64,000 nucleotides of DNA from Symbiodinium natans. Taxonomy: Eukaryota; Sar; Dinophyceae; Suessiales; Symbiodiniaceae. The stretch spans positions 101,001-165,000 of the forward strand of contig CAJNDS010002683.1 of NCBI GenBank assembly GCA_905221605.1, given 5' to 3'. The stretch's first letter is position 1. The number at the start of each line of letters is the position of its first letter. Below are positions 23,830 through 35,679 of the stretch, in pieces. The notes beneath the pieces were generated by a model. That model was not told the origin of the DNA and ran no database searches. It was given only the letters and a program-made list of their open reading frames with translations. The position numbers and the translations under genes are program-made.

Positions 23830-24882
23830 TTGCAAATAACTACCAGATATACGACTATATAACGCAAAGAAAGGGCGTGAGGGAGAGCTCATGAGCAAGA
23901 GACAAGGTCGCCTAAACTTGTTACTGCAGGGTTGGGTCCCAGGTACGCTGCTACCAACTCGAATAACTCGAAGTCGGGAATGGCTGAGTGCACACCTTTA
24001 GGTGGCCCCCCTTTTCTTGACTGTAGAGGGGCTTGTTGCGAAGGATTCAAACCCTGCACAACTAGGCCCTTCACGACACCGCACGAATGTAAGGGGCCAA
24101 GACGAAATGTAGAGCCGAAGCCCGTGAGTCGGAGCCTCGACGTTGGTCCAATCTTCTACGATGCATCGGTGCCTGGGGGCACAGGGCTTCCTTCCATTTT
24201 CGACCGGGGTTTAAGGCTTTAAATGGCTTTCAAGTTCAGGGTTTGGGAGACACGCGTGAAAGATCCGTTCGCCCACTTCTGCCGCGTAGTTTGATATAGT
24301 TATCTTGAATTCTTCTCACACGTGTACATGCATTGACTTGGCTTTCGGTTCGCAGGTGAAAGAGAAACACGCGGGACAATATAAAAATAACAATAAATAA
24401 TGACAATACTAATAAGAACAAGAATGGTAATGACGGTAGTAATGTAGGGGCCTTACAAAACCTTTACGGGGAGCTGCAGTCATCCGCGAAGCTTGCAGAA
24501 TGCCTCAGGGTGACGACCGCGTTCGGGTTCTTTTCCACAGCCCAGACGCGGATGTCGGCACCTTGCGAGGAGCTTCCTGGTTCAGGGCTGTAACACTGTA
24601 GGGCTTGGAGTCTTGCGGCCTGTCGATGAATGTATTAGGGTGTAGGGTTGCCCAGGATCCCCAATCAAGGAACCGATTTTTGCTTGGAGGGGTCCTGAAG
24701 AAGGAACCTTAACCCTGAACAAGAAAACAAGGACACTGGGAACCGCTGGGGGTCGCAGAGCTCAACGCGGTTGGCTTCAGGCAAGCATGGAACAGTCCAA
24801 ACCTTCGTCCCCAAAAGGCAGAAGCCTGGTGAGAACTCATGACCCTAAACCTTCTGAGCCTTAAGTCTAGACGTTGTTCTTC

Positions 24883-24987
24883 TCATGACTTGGGATGTTC
24901 CCCCTGATACAAACAGTCCTTGACAGGGACTATAGTCCTATTCTAATCCCGATTAAGGACTGCAAGGGGGAACATCCCAACTCATGA
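24883..24987. mobile_element. 105-bp fold-back element with 23-bp ends
   Basis: Bases 24883-24905 and 24965-24987 are reverse complements at 22 of 23 positions (TCATGACTTGGGATGTTCCC type). Inside, CAGTCCTT (24914-24921) and AAGGACTG (24955-24962) extend the hairpin. A MITE-like insertion or a structured RNA element; no target duplication obvious. Confidence 0.65.
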
Positions 24988-25979
24988 CCATCGATCAAGC
25001 AGTGGTGGAGGCTTCAGCGCGCACCTGCACGAACCGCCGCGCTGCGGACCTGAAGCGGAGGTTCCCAGGATCTGACGGTTTCGGCCTTGGGGGCTGGGCT
25101 TCGGGCTCTCCAGGGCCCCATGGGGCCGTATAGAGGCCCTACAAGGGGCCCTCGTAGGGCCTTTTGGGGTCTTCGAGGGCCTCGGGCCTTCGGAAGCATC
25201 CGTTGGTGTCCCCTAAGTGTTGAAGGGAGTCAGCCTCAAGCATTGAGGGGTCGTGTTCGGAGAGGGCGCCGTGAGTTCGCTGCTAATTTCAGTTTTCACG
25301 ATGGTTACTTCTCCTCCATCCTCAATCCTAAACCCTCAAGGAGACTGCTATGAGCTGCTACGAATTAGCTGCTCGAACTTGCAGTGTTGCTCCCGAAAGT
25401 TGAAGCCTTGCTCCTCCGAGCCCTGGCGGCCAAGGGCTATGGTTTACCCCAACGGAGACTGACCCCCTAAGGCCACCTCTTTAGGGTTTCGGGCCAGGGT
25501 TTACGCCGATGAAGGGGCCGGTGGTCTCTGGGCATTCATCAAGGGGATACTCTAGCATCCCGCGACATTCCCGAACATCATCGCCGGCGGCTGCGAAGGT
25601 GTTTGTGGACCCCCTCTCTTGTCATCACACTTGAACCAGACCGAGCAAGCCCGTCCATTTCAATATCGGCCGGCTCCGCGGTCGTTCGTTCACTAATTAG
25701 GGTTGCCATTGCAAATGTCCCTGAAAGAAGGTATTGGTGAAGCTGTTCTATGTGTTTGGGCCATGCAAAGATGTCGAAAAAGCGATGCCCGTCTCAACAC
25801 CGCTGCTGTACAAATGCGTTTGTGTGATCGACGATCATTTGTGTCTATCGTTACTTTTTGGCATTTTGTTCAATCACACATATTTCGAAGTGCAAAACCG
25901 TAACTGGCCTTCTTGACTTTCTACACACTGGCATACACAATCCGCCTCTCAGCGAGTTGTTGTGAACATATCACTACGC

Positions 25980-26312
25980 TCACTTGTTTTGCTTTTCTTT
26001 CCAAGCTTGCCACACTTGGCGGACGTCCACCTGCTCGGTCCCACCAGGGGCTTCTTTCCTCCCTGTTGAGACATTTCCGGAGACGTTCGTCGTCTTGATC
26101 GTCACTGTGGCCTTGTCGGGCGACAGCGAGGCAGAATGGTCGGTACCCCACGCACCGCCAATGTTTGAACCGTTGGCGCTTGTGTAGGTCCAGATGGTCG
26201 TCCCATCGTATGTCAGGGTCGATGTCACGATGCAGTCCATGTCACCCTCATCACGCTCCATCCTGGAGCTTGAGCTGAGACGGACCAGGCTGCTGTCAAA
26301 CGCGTCAGACAT
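25980..26312 (-). CDS. Small intronless unknown protein, 110 residues
   Basis: An uninterrupted frame from ATG (26310-26312) to TGA (25980-25982). Third codon positions are about 70 percent G or C, well above the flanking DNA, and the other frames do not show this, which supports real coding. The protein begins MSDAFDSSLVRLSSSSRMER, has an acidic turn, then a stretch of alternating polar and hydrophobic residues (IVTSTLTYDGTTIWTYTSAN; TVTIKTTNVSGNVSTG) suggesting a small beta-sheet domain, and ends with a charged tail VWQAWKEKQNK. There is one cysteine and no signal peptide or membrane segment. No family recognised. Intronless genes, often from reinserted mRNA, are common in dinoflagellates; no relict spliced leader was found upstream. 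Confidence 0.55.
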   Translation of the reverse strand: MSDAFDSSLVRLSSSSRMERDEGDMDCIVTSTLTYDGTTIWTYTSANGSNIGGAWGTDHSASLSPDKATVTIKTTNVSGNVSTGRKEAPGGTEQVDVRQVWQAWKEKQNK

Positions 26313-29300
26313 CTTTTGCTAGTCTTTTGGTTCAAGGGCAGAGAAGTGTCAGAAGGGAGTTGATGTGGTTGATGCAGCACATCGGTATCTCGTCTGCCAG
26401 AATTAATTTTTAAGATTTACAGGGTGAAGACATTGTTGTGTTCGTATTGAGAAAGGGAGCGAAAACGATGAGCCCAATGTCTCTTCTTGCGGCACCGCAC
26501 GGGTCTATACGTGTCAATGAAAATCGTGGATGCTAACCGTGAGGAGCCCCCACCCCGGCTGAATGAAGATCCCTCAGGGCTCTGAGGCCGAATTCACCTA
26601 AGGAGGCCGCAGGGGCTGGAGCCATAAACTGGAGACATCTGGGCCTTGGGGCCCAACTTGGGGCCTTCGCTGTAGAGACTGAGGGCTGGAGCCATATTAA
26701 AGAGCTTTGAGGGCCCTTTTTAACAACAAAAGGAGAGGCCGACCCCCACCACCCCTCGAGAGAGGGTTCTTGATGAGGGGTCAACATTATACACCTCAAG
26801 TTTTTTGGGGGGTTCAGAAAGCTATGTAAACCCTAAACCTGGAAATCTCAGGGCGCCCCTGCCGCCACAACGAGCGGCCCGCGCCCAGCTCCCACCACTA
26901 TGGCCTCAGCCAGGGAGCTTCCGAGGCTCAGGCTTGTTTTGTTTTGCGACCCACGGCTGGACCGTCCGCCACGTTAAAGGCGTACGCAGAATAGAGATTG
27001 CAATCAAGATCTACCTGCCCCAAACAGAGCCTAAGTCCTAAAATCAAAGCCCTGAGGGTTGAGGACTTAAGGGCTAAGGACTTGTTGCCGCACAACAAGC
27101 CCGTGACGCGTACGGTCGGTGCTCTTCGTACGATACTTTGCAGACATTGTCATATCACCCGCACACTCCTGAAGCCCAAAAGACGCGTGCCCCGCATCCT
27201 TTCTCAAGCACCGTGGAATAGGCGCCCCACCACGAGGTCCTTCTTGCCCTCCGCCAGCTTGTCCTGAAAGGCGTCCAAAGTCGCACCCTGGACTTGAGAA
27301 AGCTGATAGTGATGAAACCCTGCGTGAAAACAACACTAAACCCTCATCACACGCTACGCGCTTTAAACGTACGCCTGGACGCGGCAAACAAAAACACTGT
27401 CCTCGAGCCCTTTGAGACTCGCCCTCAACACGAAGCCTCTGTTTTACAGCACCCTTTCAGCCATTAGAGCACCCTGAAGCCCTCACAACCTTGCTTAAAA
27501 TCAAGCCTAACCCTCCCTCTAACGCCCTGAGCGCAAGGGGTCTCGAGGACTCCTGGATGCATCTGTACGCAGCCTCCTCGTACTGAACGTACCTTGGATG
27601 CTAGTTGGGTGGAGGGGCTTGGGAAGCAAGTCGCGGCTTCGAGCTCCCCTGCGACTTGGCCCAATGGACACGAAAAAAGGGCTGCCTAAAATTCCAAACC
27701 CTGAGCCCTGACACGATCAGCAGTTGGGACGGCCAGGCCCCTGCCAAAAAGCAAGATGACCATTTCTCTCTGGGGTCTGCGCTTAACAGGATCCTTCTCG
27801 AACGTCTCATACCTGGCTCTTGCATTTAGGGTTGACTATTGCGGGCCAACCCTGAATTTAGGCTGCGGTGTCAAGGGTACTTATGATGAGGTAAGGCAAG
27901 CCCTACTACAACACACTACAACCTTCTTAGAGCACTAATAATCCCAGTAGCGTTTAGGGTCCTGGGTCTCGAGGGTTTCGAGATTCAGTGTCTTGAAAGA
28001 CCCCTGTACGAGGAGCTTTCAGCAAGGTAGCAGAAACGGCTCCTAGGGGAGCTAAAGATTGACCTTTGGGGATATTTCGGTACCCTACACAAGGAATGAA
28101 CAGATATGAGCAGACTCCTTCCTCAACTAGGAAGAAGTACCACACAGCAAGGCTGTACTGTCTTGACATCGGGCTATGCTTCTAAGGGTGCAGGCCGGTC
28201 AGGGCGGGGAAGGGGCCATGACTCATGACTCCCCACCCAACAGGTACCCACTGCCGGCTGAGGGCGTGTCGTTTGAGACTCGAGATTGTCCTGCAGAGGC
28301 TGGAGTGGAGCCTGCAAGAAGTCGTAGTACCTGCAGTCGCGGTGATTGCCGACAAAATGAGTGGTTCAATTCACAACGAACACAGATTTGACGCCACCAT
28401 CCGTGAACGTATGCTCGTGGACCTGAAAGGCCCTCATAATATATCCTGAAATGCATGTGGTCAGCAAGCTACTTCTGCCTCTCACATTCTGGTATTGTAG
28501 GATTCGTACGCATGGTGTCGACGCCAAAGCTTTTCCACTTTGTAAGCCCCCCGCGGCCAACCCAACTCTAAAACCCCAACCCCCGCAGCCCGCATCCTGA
28601 AAGGGTAAGCCTCGCTCAAGCCCCAGAGAGACCACCAAATCAGAAAGGAACACAGAAACGAAACGTCAAACACCCTACAGCCCTGAAAGCCTCGTTGCTT
28701 GTCTTTCAGCCTGAAGGGCCCTTTATGCTGAAACCCTCGAGTAAACAGAGAAAGCCTCTGCATTGCGAACCGGCTTAGTAGGCTTCAGGGCTTTGTGGGC
28801 TTCAGGGCTTGCAGGCTTCCTTGGGTTAAGGGTTGTGGTAGGTTGCATTCGGTCTCTGTGTGTGTGTTCTTTTCAATCTCTATGTCAGGGTCCTCTTAGG
28901 GTGCTGGCTACTGGGATTGCTTACTAAGTTCTAAACACACACGTGTGTTGGATGCTTGCGTGTTAACGCCCGTTGCTCGTGTTGACTGGGGGTCCGGTTA
29001 ACAGGTTGTGGAAGGCCTGGAGAATGCATTCCACCCCCGCCCCCCCCCCCCCCCCCCTACCTTCCCGCGTTTCAAGTTTGAATGGCCTGCTAAACGCATT
29101 CCCTCCCGCCCCCTTCCTTCCCGGTGCGAGCAAAACTTGACCTTCTGAGCGCATTCCCTCCGACGCATGCACTATGGATCGTTTCCAGATTGAAATGCCT
29201 CCCAACCGCAAGCAAGATGCGCTTGCAGCCGCCTCGAAAACGCATTCCTCTCCCAAGCAAGAGCAGTTTTGTGAGCCTGGAAAACGCATTCCTCCTGCGT

Positions 29301-29514
29301 AATCGAGGGTCTGCGTGTTGTTGCGTGTTGTGGCCCTGCGCGTGTTGAAACAATCTCTTTTTTAAACTTAGTTTGCTTAGGATTCCAAGGATTTCTGCTA
29401 GCGTTTCCGGAGCGGACGAGCCCTCGATCCTAAATAAAGCCACGAGCAGCCACAATCTGAGGCCCCTGCTGGTGCTCAAACTGCTCCTGGCCAGCACGGT
29501 TCAGGGTTTACGGT
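26313..29514. other. Intergenic, no convincing gene
   Basis: Telomere-like litter; a plus-strand frame at 28270-28449 (LQEVVVPAVAVIADKMSGSI) is mildly coding-like but isolated. At 28960-29300 a run of GCATTCC(T/C)CC motifs recurs at irregular spacing of about 60-75 bases, next to a C18 run. Confidence 0.45.
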
Positions 29515-29612
29515 ACCTCCCTCTTCCTCCCTCTTCCTTTCTCTTCCTCCCTCTTCCTCCCTCTTCCTCCCTCTTCCTCCCTCTTCCTTCCTTCCTTCCC
29601 TCCTTCCTTCCT
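29515..29612 (+). repeat. CTCTTCCTCC microsatellite
   Basis: Ten-base pyrimidine unit CTCTTCCTCC repeated about seven times, then TTCC repeats. It lies downstream of the cysteine-rich gene. Confidence 0.85.
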
Positions 29613-29784
29613 ATTGCTGTCCGAAATCGGATGCAGGGTGCAAGCGGCCGAAGTTTTGCATGCATCAGCAGGCGGCCGGCAATACTTTGATTGCAACTGT
29701 GGGCTGAAACCCCTATGCCTGAACCGAGAACATGTTACCGGTGAAACAGTAAGCTCGGCAGCAAAGCACACAGCTTCTCTCTGC

Positions 29785-30624
29785 TCATTTCACGCACATG
29801 CCACGATGTAGCCAATGTAGCCACAGCAGCCCAAGGCCTGAGATCAGATACGCGTGGAGGCCTCTCGTGCCAGTCTTGCCGAGCAGCGCCTTATTGGTAC
29901 CGCAGCTGCTGGCTTGGGTTATCATCGAGGCGGTGCAGCGGCTCAGTGGCGGAAGCTCGACGATATCTGCTCTTCCCGTGCAGTCAGGCTCGGAGTAGTT
30001 GTAGAGCTCCAGCATCCCCACCGTGGCATTGCAGAGGTACTTCCTGCTGCCAGTGCCTAGTATCATGCAGCGCCCGATCATGAAATGGCTCTCGCGGAAG
30101 ATCTCTGTATCGTTACAACTTGCAGCCGAGTAGATGGTCGTAGTTGCACTATCCCAAGTCTCCAGCGTGAACCTGCTATACTGGTCCCCTGCACCGTGGC
30201 ATCTATCCATCTCCTCTGTTGAAGAGAAGAGAGCGGGACCACTGCAATTGATATAGCCGTTCCTGTACATGCTGTACTGAAACCGCGTGTTGTTGTCCAC
30301 AAGCTCCAGTTTAGTTGCTTGGTTCTCTCCATTTGCCACGCAGACGCCGACTGGCTGTACAAGGCCTTGATCGCTGCTCTATGTATATACCTACGAGGGG
30401 CTTGGGGATATATGGTTCAGGGGAGAGGGTGCAGGATTCAGGGTTTAGGGTTAAGCGATGCTTGCAGGTGTACGAAAGGCTCGAAGACACTGAAAAGCAG
30501 CCAAGGTACCCATGGCATAGAGCCCTGTGCTGCAACCGCCGCCGGCAAACTTCTCCTCAACGACAAACATCTCAGCGAAAGCAGCGCCACACCAGGCGAG
30601 TAACAATCTGCTCATTCTCCCCAT
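29785..30624 (-). CDS. Secreted cysteine-rich, N-glycosylated protein, 2 exons
   Basis: Exon 1 (30624-30510) begins MGRMSRLLLAWCGAAFA, a good signal peptide with cleavage likely after AFA, then EMFVVEEKFAGGGCSTGLYAM. A 144-bp GT-AG intron (30366-30509) follows; exon 2 (30365-29785) continues GLVQPVGVCVANGENQ and stays open to a stop at 29785-29787, giving 231 residues. The mature part has regularly spaced cysteines (NCSG, DRCHG, SCND, GRCM, LCNA, DCTG, RCTA, SCGT) and five N-glycosylation sequons (NNT, NCS, NDT, NAT, NYS). The C-terminus has a hydrophobic stretch, GLHAYLISGLGLLWLHWL, that could be a GPI signal or a short membrane anchor. These features point to an extracellular or cell-surface protein. 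No family is recognised. The intron contains telomere-like heptamers near 30440. The splice choice is mine: it keeps frame and cysteine spacing but has not been checked against cDNA. Confidence 0.72.
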
Positions 30625-30999
30625 GGCGACACACGTCGACGGATTGGGTAGCTGGTTTGTGGATCCTTTCAGGGTTTCTTGCTTTCACGGATGTCGAAGC
30701 CCGCATAGTCCAGAGTCCATGGTGGTGCCCTGCCATCCGAGAACATATTACCTAACACTGCACGCCTTCCAGAAGCTACGGCCAAAGCGCAATGAAATGC
30801 CTTGCAGGGAAGCGAGCATAAGGTGTATGCACTGTTTGCAGGCATGCCGACACCTGAGCATCTGAGGATGCTGGGGAGAGCCAACCTACACGCTTAGCAT
30901 GATTCCTCACGCGAAGCGTTGCGCAAAGGCTCCCTTGGCAGTCTTCTCTCCTGAAGTTTCCCAGCCGCCCAGTAGGGGAGCTGCAGGGAAGTAAACGAG

Positions 31000-31220
31000 A
31001 GATGTGCCCAGCTGTCACAAGACCCACCAAGAAAGAGTTGAATACAGCTTGAACACCGTTTGAAAGCCCTGAAACGAGACTGGCAGCAAGACCTTTGGAA
31101 ATTTTTGAAACGAATCTGTGAGCCCACATCCCCAGGTCCAAAACAGGCCCTTTGAGCTGCGGTGCCTGAGCAGTGGGTGCCGGCCGGGATTGGAAAAGCC
31201 TGGCGATGTAGTGCAGGTAC
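31000..31220 (-). CDS. Possible exon of an unrecognised gene
   Basis: Following a CCAG/G acceptor at 31221 the minus strand reads YLHYIARLFQSRPAPTAQAP, LKGPVLDLGMWAHRFVSKIS and then a serine/valine-rich amphipathic stretch (GLAASLVSGLSNGVQAVFNS). The composition looks coding. An AG/GT donor is present after VSKISK and other donors are possible, so the lower limit is uncertain. It lies upstream of the cysteine-rich gene on the same strand but joins to it in no obvious way. Confidence 0.3.
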
Positions 31221-31279
31221 CTGGATAGGCCGCTCCGTTTAGGGTTTGGGGGTTTAGGGGGCGACTCCGGTGTCAAGTA

Positions 31280-33275
31280 GCAGCAGGAGCGTTTAGGCCT
31301 TGTTGGGAGGTGTGCGCGTTAAACCGTTAAACCCAGAAACCTCTTTCATCTCCCTGCAAGAGGCTTAGAATTTTCTCAGAGTTCCACTTGACAGACAGGC
31401 GCTCCAGTGGCTGGGTTCCAAGGCTACACCCTGTCAACCCCATCTTGAAAACACACCCGAAATTGTCGGGGTTGAGGGAGGGCCTGAACCGAACCACAGG
31501 ATCAAGAGACCCCTCACGCCACGCAAAAAAGCCAACGTCACCTGAAGAGGTGCCTTGTGGTCTATGTCAAGAACTTGCCACCAAAGCTCTGAGGCTTTAG
31601 GCAGACGCGAGTGGGTAAGGCAGTAGCCCCTTGACACCCCAGCACTTAACCCACGACACTCTAAAACCCGAACCTTCAACCCCTAAAATCATGAAGCCCG
31701 CGCCCGACAAACCCCAAACAATTGCTTCGCCCGAGAAGCTTCTCGGTCTCTTGTTCGGCCGCAGTGCCCTCAGGGAGGCCGGACAGAATCACCTGCACCT
31801 TGTTCCTGCGCGTGGAGCAGGCGCAGGGCTTACTTGCTGGTTCTAAGCAGGAAAACACAGGAATGGTGTGCCATATGTATAATCTCGTGAAGAGTTACCC
31901 TGAAAGACACATTTGGGGTTCGGGGCCCTGAAACTTTCTCAACCCAAGCCATCCTTGATGACCCTATGCGGCCTAGGAAAAGCCCCATTAGCCCGAGGCT
32001 CCCCAGAACTCCAACACCTAAAACTCCAGATCCGGACACCCAAGCCGAAACCGCCAAACCCTCAGATCCCCCCCCCCCTATCAGGCAGAGGGGGTGCCCA
32101 TTGAGGGGTTTCGGCCTGGAAGCTCAGCTCAGGGCTTCCGGGCTTAGACTGCGGGGTAAAGATGCTCACCTCTTTAATTTGTAAACCGCCAAAGACACAT
32201 GGCCACAAGTATCAGGGTAACTTCGGCCAAGCTCTCCTGAAAAGCTGCATCAGGAACTCCTTGTGGCGCTTTGACAGCACCTGGCATGGTTCACGTACAC
32301 GTGCGTTGACTTTGCTGCGGGTGCCACAAAGCTCTCTCAGCTCCAAACAAGCTTACCCAGGCAGCTCTCTGCAAGCGCGTCTAGGGCTCAGAGCTGAGGC
32401 CATGGATCCCACACCCGCTCTTCCAGCTTAAAGAGATTCAACAAACTACAGGTTACAGATTTCCTTCGGGACGATTATGAGGCTTCTTGAGCTTGAAACC
32501 TTCTTTTTGTTCTTGGCTGCCCGCGGCCACGTTCGCAACAAACCCCCTTACCCCTACACCTTACAAACCCTTAAATCCCACATCCTAAGCCCTCCCCAAG
32601 CCCGATCTCCCTAGGCTCCGACGCCAAAGGCCTAATCCGAAATCTGCTCGGAACCCCTCAACCCGAAACCCTCAATTCTCAAGCACTGTAGACCCTGAGC
32701 CTGACAAAGCCTTAAACCCTGGAGGCCCGCCGGAAATCCCTTCTTGTTGGTCAGGAACACGTCAGCGGGGACGATCACCGAGCGAACTGCGGTCACCATG
32801 GTCTCTATGGCTTCAGGGGCATTGAGTTCGGGTCGCGGTAACGTGCCACCACTCAGGGTACAGCAAAGGCTACCGCAGAGATCAACACCTATAGAACTTC
32901 CTTCGCATCAAAGTGCTGGAAACCTTTTGGCCGGGCTTAGGTGTCTTAGCGTCTTGGTCTTACGCAGTCGGGAACTGACCGCCTAGATTTGGTCATTGCG
33001 CGAATTTACAGGACTGCCCGTTCAGATTTGGGCTTTTGATTTTAGGCTTCTACAATATTGCTTCAGGGCGGCAGAAGGATAGAAGGGATAGAAAGGTAGC
33101 ACGATTGCCCCAGGTTATCTGGGGGGGGGCGTGGGGGGGGGTGGTAATAGGAAAATATCCTAATACACCTTGCCGGTCTGGACGTGGGGGGCCCCCCCCC
33201 ACGTCCCAATACGGTGATATGCGATGCTCTGCCCGTCGTTGCTCTGGGTTTCTAAGATTGTTAAACAACAACCCG
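31280..33275. other. Intergenic, nothing recognised
   Basis: Decayed CCCTAAA words, short C and G runs; open frames here are short, overlapping on both strands and show no coding bias that I can see. Confidence 0.4.
33179..33207. repeat. GC-rich perfect hairpin
   Basis: GGGACGTGGGG-type arms meet around GGCC: GGACGTGGGGGG and CCCCCCACGTCC are exact reverse complements within 33179-33207, directly before the tandem array. Confidence 0.6.
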
Positions 33276-33279
33276 AAAG

Positions 33280-34000
33280 ACAGAAGGGTCCAGGGTCCTC
33301 CTGAAATAGGAAGAAACTGGATTGGGGTAGGTCATGGAAGTACCCACCAGCACAGCATCTCCCATGCCTCCCCCCCATCTTCCATCCTAAACCCGGTGCT
33401 GATGCGGCTGCGTCGGGGGCTGTCGCCAGTGTCCAGGCTTCCTCAGAAGGGTCCACGGTCCTCCCCCGTGACCCCCGAAATAGGAAGAAGTTGGGGGGGG
33501 GTAGGTCATGGAAGTGCCCACCAGTACAGTGTTTCCAACGCCTCCCCCCCCCTTTTCCATCCTAAACCCGGTGCTAACGTGGGCTGGGCTGGCTGTCTCG
33601 GGGTCCTGTAGTGTGCAATAGTGTCCTCTACCCAGGCTTCCCCAGAAAGGTCCAAGGGTCCTTCCCCACACCCCGAAATAGGAAGAAGTTGGGGGGGGTA
33701 GGTCATGGAAGTGCCCACCAGTACAGTGTTTCCAATGCCTCCCCCCCCTCTTCCATCCTAAACCCGGTGCTAACGTGGGCTGGGCTGGCTGTCTCGGGGT
33801 CCTGTAGTGTGCAAGAGTGTCCTCTACCCAGGCTTCCCCAGAAAGGTCCAAGGGTCCTTCCCCGCGCCCCGAAATAGGAAGAAGTTGGGGGGGTAGGTCA
33901 TGGAAGTGCCCACCAGTACAGTGTTTCCAATGCCTCCCCCCCCCTCTTCCATCCTAAACCCGGTGCTTATGTCGGGGGACCTCGGGCGTCCTCTGGTGTC
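33280..34000 (+). repeat. Tandem repeat, about 196-bp unit, 4 copies
   Basis: The landmark GAAATAGGAAGAA occurs at 33303, 33477, 33675 and 33871 (spacings 174, 198, 196). Each unit also holds GGTCATGGAAGTGCCCACCA, a C7-9 run, CATCCTAAACCCGGTGCT and GTCCTCTACCCAGGCTTCC. The middle two units are nearly identical; the outer ones are diverged or truncated. Frames are open across copies but the unit length is not fixed, so this is not read as coding. Confidence 0.88.
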
Positions 34001-35345
34001 CTCTCCAGGTTCCTCCCCCGCGCACGAAGAGGCTGGGGGTCATGGGAGTGCCCGCCAGTACACGCAGAAGCTGTGAGTCATGTCATGGGCTGTAGTGCTG
34101 AAGCACGACATGACTTCAGCATACACCTGACAACAGAAACGCCAGCCCCTGGCGAAGCGAGTTGACCACTTCACTGCATGTTCTATCAGCAGCAAGATCG
34201 CTTCATATTGCTTCAAAGAGAAGGAGAAATCAAAATGTGGAGAACGAGGTAGATTATGAAACTCTAGGAACATGGGCTAGTGTTTTTTCCTATTTCTTGG
34301 CCCCCCCCCCACGTCTTCAAAACCACATACTTTTTAGGAAATCCTATTAGGGGACGCCCCCCCCCAAAAACCAAGAGATAGCGGGGGGCAATGTAGCACG
34401 CGGCATGCTCTGGGCTTGAAATACTATGCGGAACTGTCTGCGCCAACCCGCCTCAAGCAAAAAACGCCACCAGAATTCACCAAGCAGCAGGGAGCAACAA
34501 AAGCAAAAGTGATGCTGACGACAAGGCCTCCCCCTAAATCCTAATCCCCAAGCCGCAAACCCCAAACTGGACGCTTATATAGGCACTTAGTAGACGTCTA
34601 CAGAACCTCTACCACTCGCAGAGACCGCACCTGGCTCCGCCAGCCAGCGCATCAGCTCCTTTCGAGAAGGGTCTGGGGACTCTGGGGTTCTGAACCGTAT
34701 GCTGCTCTGTAACAGCCTGCCAAACAAGGTTGCCAACAAGGTAATTACCCCGTTGCGAAATGATCTAAGCCCAAAGCACAATTTGTGGACTACCCGAGGC
34801 CTGCCCCAACACAGTGGTGGTAAGACAAGACGGGATTGCTGGACCTTGAAGGCATGGGTGTTCGACACCAGAAGACTCACAAACAGAGTCCTGCCATCAA
34901 GCCCCACAATCCAGTAAATCCAGTAGTCAAAGCCAAGGCCGCTGGAAAATGAACACCAAGCACCAAACAACAGTACCTGGTGCTGCTACCTTCTCCCTCC
35001 TCCCCAAGGCGCCTGGTCCGTCTCCGGGAGGTCCGCGGTGAGCTCCAAGCAGACCTGCGCAACATCCAGAAGCCCTGAAGCCCCCAAGACATGTCAAAAG
35101 GGCTTAAAGCCTTAGGGTTGTGAGTTCTGTGTAAATTTATGTCTGTTTATTTTATTTGCATAGAAGTATTAGACAGACTACACGATATGTAGTACACCTA
35201 GACACGTTGATAATGGAGGCATCCCGCTTGACATCTTGCATTTGGGTGCATCCTGGGCACCTGGGCAAAAACCCCTTGGCCTCCGGCCTCTTCGGTTTAA
35301 CTAGGGTTTTCATAACCTCCATAAATGACTATAGATGTCAGCTAA

Positions 35346-35673
35346 CTACCACCAGATGCCCATTCTGGCGATGATGGTACGACTCCGTCCTGCAACCGCG
35401 GGTTCTGGTCACACAGCAAGCGCAAGGCGTTCCACGACGTCCAGCCATCTGCCTGGCAAGAGCACCGTGCAGCTAAAGTCATGTACGCCGGCCTCAGGAC
35501 GGAATTATATTTTTTCCTGGACACCCCATGCAAACCGACAGCTCGAGCTCACTTGCGAAGGACATCCTCACCGGATGCAGTTTTCGGCGTGTGGCAGCTT
35601 TTGGGACAACAAGGAACGTTGCAAATGGCCGAGCTCGATCTTTGAGCCGACTTTGCGAACCAGGTTCAACTAG
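35346..35673 (+). CDS. Coding-like region with two competing frames
   Basis: Two plus-strand frames look protein-like here. One (to a stop near 35645) contains CNRGFWSHSKRKAFHDVQPS and VMYAGLRTELYFFLDTPCKP; the other (to TAG near 35673) contains NYIFSWTPHANRQLELTCEG and CGSFWDNKERCKWPSSIFEP. Both cannot be translated over the whole length; either one is chance or a frameshift joins the first half of one to the second half of the other. No family recognised. Confidence 0.25.
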
Positions 35674-35679
35674 GTGCCC

